From: Cerrena zonata
Taxonomy: Eukaryota > Basidiomycota > Agaricomycetes > Polyporales > Cerrenaceae
Direction: 5' to 3'
NCBI GenBank assembly: GCA_038087015.1
Contig: JASBNA010000079.1
Coordinates: 62,001-126,000, forward strand
Length of the DNA: 64,000 bases
Shown here: one piece after another, positions 60,707 through 64,000 of the stretch
How positions within the stretch are numbered: the first letter of the stretch is position 1
Layout: the number at the start of each line of letters is the position of its first letter
Notes under the pieces: model-generated
The model's input: the letters and a program-made list of their open reading frames with translations, nothing else
What the model was told of the DNA's origin: nothing
The model's database searches: none
Program-made: the position numbers and the translations under genes

Positions 60707-63541
60707 TTAATACAAATGGTCAAAGGTGAAAGGTTCATATGCATAACCTTCACCTTCGAAGAACTTAGACATGGCTTCAACCCAATGTAATCTTAACGAA
60801 TGCAACATTGCCGAAGTACCTTCCATGAGGACCAAGATACAAACAGATAAAGTAAACCACATACCAAATAAAACAACTGTCATGAAAACGCCAAAGCCTC
60901 CAGTTGACCCGAATGCATTTTGGATAGTCATAGACCATATCACTGAAGATAATTGAGCGTGTGCCAAAGACAAGGCCCAAAGTCTTAAGTAAGAAGCTGT
61001 ATGTGAAACACAATTTAAACAAAATTCAATGGTGTGAATGACTTGATGAATAACTATATCACCAAAATTGAAGCCTTCACCGTCATCACCATGGGCAGTA
61101 TTATGATGTAAAGGTTCAATATCATTAGGGAAATGAAAATTATCGCCCAACATGTCAACTTCATCAAGTTCGTCCGGTTGATCGTGATTCAAGGCTTCAT
61201 TTTCTTCGTGTAACTGAATATCGTGATGTGTTTGAGAATTGATATCTTTGTACCCAAGTTCAATAGCACGATTATTTTGTCTTCTCAAAGTCATTGGTTT
61301 ATATAATAACAACCAGGGTACACAGCAGAGAGCTATTAATACAAGAACAATTTGAATGAATTTTTGACCAGAGTAAAGTTGATCGTCTATTTTACCAGGG
61401 GCCAAAAACATATTGATAAGCATGTTAAGTAAACCAGGAGGCTGACGCTGAGTACCAATCCAATCAACACACCATTTGTAAATGATTGTTAGAGTCAAAT
61501 AACCAAAAATACTTTGCATAAATAAGAATCCTGGTACAAAATTACCAATAATATCAACTTTTGATTTAAAAAATCTATAGTTGACTAAACTGAAAAATAA
61601 TGAATAGTTCATATGAACAAACCCCATTAAAACAGATAATTTCATTTTATAAGAATTTGTGAACAATAAGTTATTTTCAGCACCATGCCATGCCCAGTCC
61701 AACCCAAATGGATAAACCTTGTCAGCAATTTTAGACGCAGTTAATGTAATTGCACCATCCTTTGAAAAATCATATCCTTCCGGAAACTCATATTTCCAAC
61801 CTGAGCTAAAAAAAGTCATTGATTTCGAAAAAATATCGTTATAAATAAAACCAGTATACATCGAGAAAACACCCATAAGTAAAATGATGTATCTTCCACC
61901 AAATGCCATATCAAAAATTTCATCTTTATCCCTTATAGCATTGAATTTACGCTCATTAATGATTAGATATAAACTGATCAAGGTAACTATGAAGCCATGC
62001 CCCAAATCACCAAACATGATGGCAAACATAAAAGGGAAGGTGATGATTGTTGCTAAACCAGGATTAATTTCCTGATAAGTAGCAATACCATAGGCATCAA
62101 TAATCGATTGGAAAGCAGCAGTAAACTTATTTGTTTTATGGAAAGTAGGTGGGGTACGATTAGTAGAAAGTTCATTAACAACAGCAATCAAGCTATAGTC
62201 ATTTTCATCATTATCATAATTATCATCATTTTGACCGTCATCATCAATTGCGAAAAGAGTGTTGGGGTTGGGAATAGTTGAAGTATTGTGATCATGAGGT
62301 TGAGGAGAAATCGAATTACCATTTGACAAAGAAATAGATTCCTGAGAGTCAGTTTGAAAAGGCAGGGTCTGTCTAGTTTTTTCACGTATTAAATTTTTCA
62401 AAGTTTGACGAATATTTAAGAAATCAGCCTTTGGTATCCAACCTTCACCAACTAAACATCTTCTGGTGCTATCTTCATCAAATTTATTCAAAGTTTCGTA
62501 AATTTGTCTTTCTCTTTCAATTATATAAGCATAATCGGCATAATTTTCTTGAAAAATCAAAATTTCAGTAATCAAATGATTTCTAGTAGTATCAACAACA
62601 CTATGTAAATCCTCAATTTTACGATTCAACTCATTCAAAGTTTCAAACCTGGCACCAGCGCCACCAGTAACATTTTCATATATTATACCATCCAAAGATT
62701 GAATGATCTTTCTGACTCTAGTCTTGAGAAATTCCCCATGAATGTATATTATGAAAACATTCTTATCAATTAATTCAGGATTTTTAGGGTTAAACGTGGA
62801 TAATTTTTCTTCAATTGGGATATCATGGAAATAAAGATTACCTCTTAAAGTTCTCCATAAAATCTTCCTCAATAAAGGGATTTTGTCTCTTGCCAAAGTA
62901 CCAGAAATTGAGTTGAATCCAGATTCTTCAAGATCAGCAGTTTCTTGAGCAAGTTCTAAACTATGATTTCTATTATTTAATAAGGCAACATTATCCTCAT
63001 CATCTTCATCATCGATACGAAACTCATGGGCATCATCTTGACCACCCAATAAGGTAGATTTATGAAAATCGTTCAAAGTGGTGACAACATGTCTATTTTC
63101 TATGAATTTTAATGATTGCTGCTCCAAGTTATTATAAGACGAATCAAGATGTCCAATTCTTTCATGAAACTCACCAACTTTAGCTTTGATATCGTCCATG
63201 GCAGAAGTACTTGGGAATGCTTCTAAATCGGCCTTCAAATTCAGATATACATCTCCCTTGATAGTATTATACTTGGTCATAATTGTAAAAAGGGAATTGA
63301 GTTTACTTTGAATCCCATCAATTGTCCTGAGTTCGTTAATAAACGTTCTTTGGAAAGGAGTTAACTTCGAATTTAAATCTCTAAAATGAACATTTCCCAA
63401 TTTACCCAAAGTATAAACCAAATCTCTTGCCAACTCTATCGTAACATAAAATTGAACCAAACTCATTGGTGCCGACCTGAAGATAGCCTCATTATCCTGA
63501 CCATCAGCAGCAGGGGGAGGATGCATCGGCAGGAACGACAT
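60707..63541 (-). CDS. STV1: V-ATPase membrane subunit a, Stv1-like
   Basis: The 944-residue protein is subunit a of the V0 sector, which forms the proton half-channels of the vacuolar-type ATPase. It opens with EAIFRSAPMSLVQFYVTIELARDLVYTLG and HFRDLNSKLTPFQRTFINELR, the family's cytosolic N-domain, with an acidic insert (about 165-180) and another Ser/Asn/Asp-rich insert (about 400-450). Eight or so membrane helices fill 490-920, including the essential arginine at about 853 in YLRLWALSLAHAQLSSVIW and the terminal LHWVEAMSKFFEGEGYAYEPFTF. The length (944 against 840 for Vph1 and 890 for Stv1) and inserts favour the Golgi/endosomal Stv1 isoform, but the N-domain also resembles Vph1, so the isoform is not settled. 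Start ATG 63539-63541. Confidence 0.88.
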   Translation of the reverse strand: MSFLPMHPPPAADGQDNEAIFRSAPMSLVQFYVTIELARDLVYTLGKLGNVHFRDLNSKLTPFQRTFINELRTIDGIQSKLNSLFTIMTKYNTIKGDVYLNLKADLEAFPSTSAMDDIKAKVGEFHERIGHLDSSYNNLEQQSLKFIENRHVVTTLNDFHKSTLLGGQDDAHEFRIDDEDDEDNVALLNNRNHSLELAQETADLEESGFNSISGTLARDKIPLLRKILWRTLRGNLYFHDIPIEEKLSTFNPKNPELIDKNVFIIYIHGEFLKTRVRKIIQSLDGIIYENVTGGAGARFETLNELNRKIEDLHSVVDTTRNHLITEILIFQENYADYAYIIERERQIYETLNKFDEDSTRRCLVGEGWIPKADFLNIRQTLKNLIREKTRQTLPFQTDSQESISLSNGNSISPQPHDHNTSTIPNPNTLFAIDDDGQNDDNYDNDENDYSLIAVVNELSTNRTPPTFHKTNKFTAAFQSIIDAYGIATYQEINPGLATIITFPFMFAIMFGDLGHGFIVTLISLYLIINERKFNAIRDKDEIFDMAFGGRYIILLMGVFSMYTGFIYNDIFSKSMTFFSSGWKYEFPEGYDFSKDGAITLTASKIADKVYPFGLDWAWHGAENNLLFTNSYKMKLSVLMGFVHMNYSLFFSLVNYRFFKSKVDIIGNFVPGFLFMQSIFGYLTLTIIYKWCVDWIGTQRQPPGLLNMLINMFLAPGKIDDQLYSGQKFIQIVLVLIALCCVPWLLLYKPMTLRRQNNRAIELGYKDINSQTHHDIQLHEENEALNHDQPDELDEVDMLGDNFHFPNDIEPLHHNTAHGDDGEGFNFGDIVIHQVIHTIEFCLNCVSHTASYLRLWALSLAHAQLSSVIWSMTIQNAFGSTGGFGVFMTVVLFGMWFTLSVCILVLMEGTSAMLHSLRLHWVEAMSKFFEGEGYAYEPFTFDHLY

Positions 63542-64000
63542 CTTCTATATATTAAACTCTAAATTCTCTTTATCGAAACAATCTATTTAATCAGTTAGGG
63601 TGCGCAACAGCAATAGATAAACCGTGGCCAAAAGAAAATGGGGTTTTTTTCAAAATGCTCGAACTAACTTTCAATTGAAAAGTAGGTTTAGTCGGATCGT
63701 TTGGGTTCCCACAATAGTCCGATGAGTTGATCACGATCTGAACAATTGTAAGTTTTTCAGAAAGATTCAAATCGAAAGAACAGAAAAACACTAGTTTTTT
63801 ATTGTTCTGATACTCTTTTATCGAGGAAAAGGAGGCAGGGAAAGTTTGCAGGTTGGCACACGTGACCCTCTCAGAAGTTTGCATGTTGGAACGCCTAATC
63901 CATTATCGTGTCAAAAGCTGATTAAGTCTCTCATGATGATTACAAGATTGATTGGGTAGACAGATATTGCTATATAAGTTCAACTAACCAGATTAGTGAT
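63542..64000. promoter_or_regulatory. STV1 upstream region with an uncertain small ORF
   Basis: A 97-codon minus-strand frame (63591-63884, ATG-initiated, ending 49 bp before the STV1 ATG) has no recognised family. A CACGTG core (63859-63864) falls inside its first codons, which suits a promoter better than a gene. CTATATAAG near 63970 could be the TATA box of a plus-strand gene beyond the window. Confidence 0.35.
63591..63884 (-). CDS. Possible small hypothetical protein upstream of STV1
   Basis: Ninety-seven codons from the ATG at 63882-63884. The translation is mixed (FFCSFDLNLSEKLTIVQIVINSSDYCGNPND, FQLKVSSSILKKTPFSFGHG) and could be a small beta-rich domain, but there is no motif I recognise, and the gap to STV1 is only 49 bp. 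It may be a real small protein, an exon of one, or chance. Confidence 0.25.
   Translation of the reverse strand: MQTSERVTCANLQTFPASFSSIKEYQNNKKLVFFCSFDLNLSEKLTIVQIVINSSDYCGNPNDPTKPTFQLKVSSSILKKTPFSFGHGLSIAVAHPN

Overview
The window is nuclear DNA of a budding yeast (Saccharomycotina). It is AT-rich, genes are dense and mostly intronless, and the three introns found carry yeast-type GTATGT or GTAAGT donors and TACTAAC or TACTAAT branch points. Gene content (a Cph2-like SREBP-type bHLH factor, a long Stv1-like V-ATPase subunit, a peroxisomal Faa2-like ligase, an F-box/LRR gene) fits the Candida/Debaryomyces group. CTG codons look rare where I checked, but I could not decide from the sequence whether CTG is read as Ser.

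Layout. 0-5.3 kb: 3' end of ASN1, a broken M1 aminopeptidase (APE2-like), THO1, and a spliced DUF202 membrane protein. 5.7-26 kb: large housekeeping genes, all on the minus strand: CDC47/MCM7, STB3, STM1 (spliced), SEC7 and FAS2. 26.9-32.2 kb: accessory stretch with an unrecognised CxxC-tailed protein and an F-box/LRR gene, both frameshifted. 32.3-35.8 kb: a hairpin-dense GC-rich segment, a BCAS3-like propeller gene, YSY6 (first exon only ATG) and tRNA-Met. 35.8-37.8 kb: a 2 kb gene desert. 37.8-45 kb: small secreted cell-wall protein, FAA2-like ligase ending in SKL, D-2-hydroxyglutarate/D-lactate dehydrogenase, an IMPACT-family protein, MRPL38 and a coiled-coil protein. 45-53 kb: THS1 and SEC28 (one frameshift each), a Cdc11/Spr28-type septin, KRE9, and a coiled-coil protein with a hydrophobic tail (frameshifted). 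53-64 kb: a large satellite-like promoter, CPH2-like bHLH gene, an Ndc10/Crypton-type protein with a GCR1_C domain, and the V-ATPase a subunit STV1.

No operon-like organisation is expected or seen. Themes that recur are protein synthesis and its control (THS1, STM1, STB3, MRPL38, tRNA-Met), fatty-acid metabolism (FAS2, FAA2), secretory and vacuolar traffic (SEC7, SEC28, YSY6, STV1) and cell wall and septum (KRE9, septin, small wall protein).

The most striking global signal is that six genes carry reading-frame breaks and, by my hand count, ten of eleven breaks are repaired by skipping exactly one base. At least one of these genes (THS1) should be essential, so insertion-type sequence error is the leading explanation, but the APE2-like gene also has an in-frame stop and may be a true pseudogene. 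The most interesting biological candidates are the recombinase-derived protein at 58.3-60.2 kb and the hairpin cluster at 32.36-32.50 kb.
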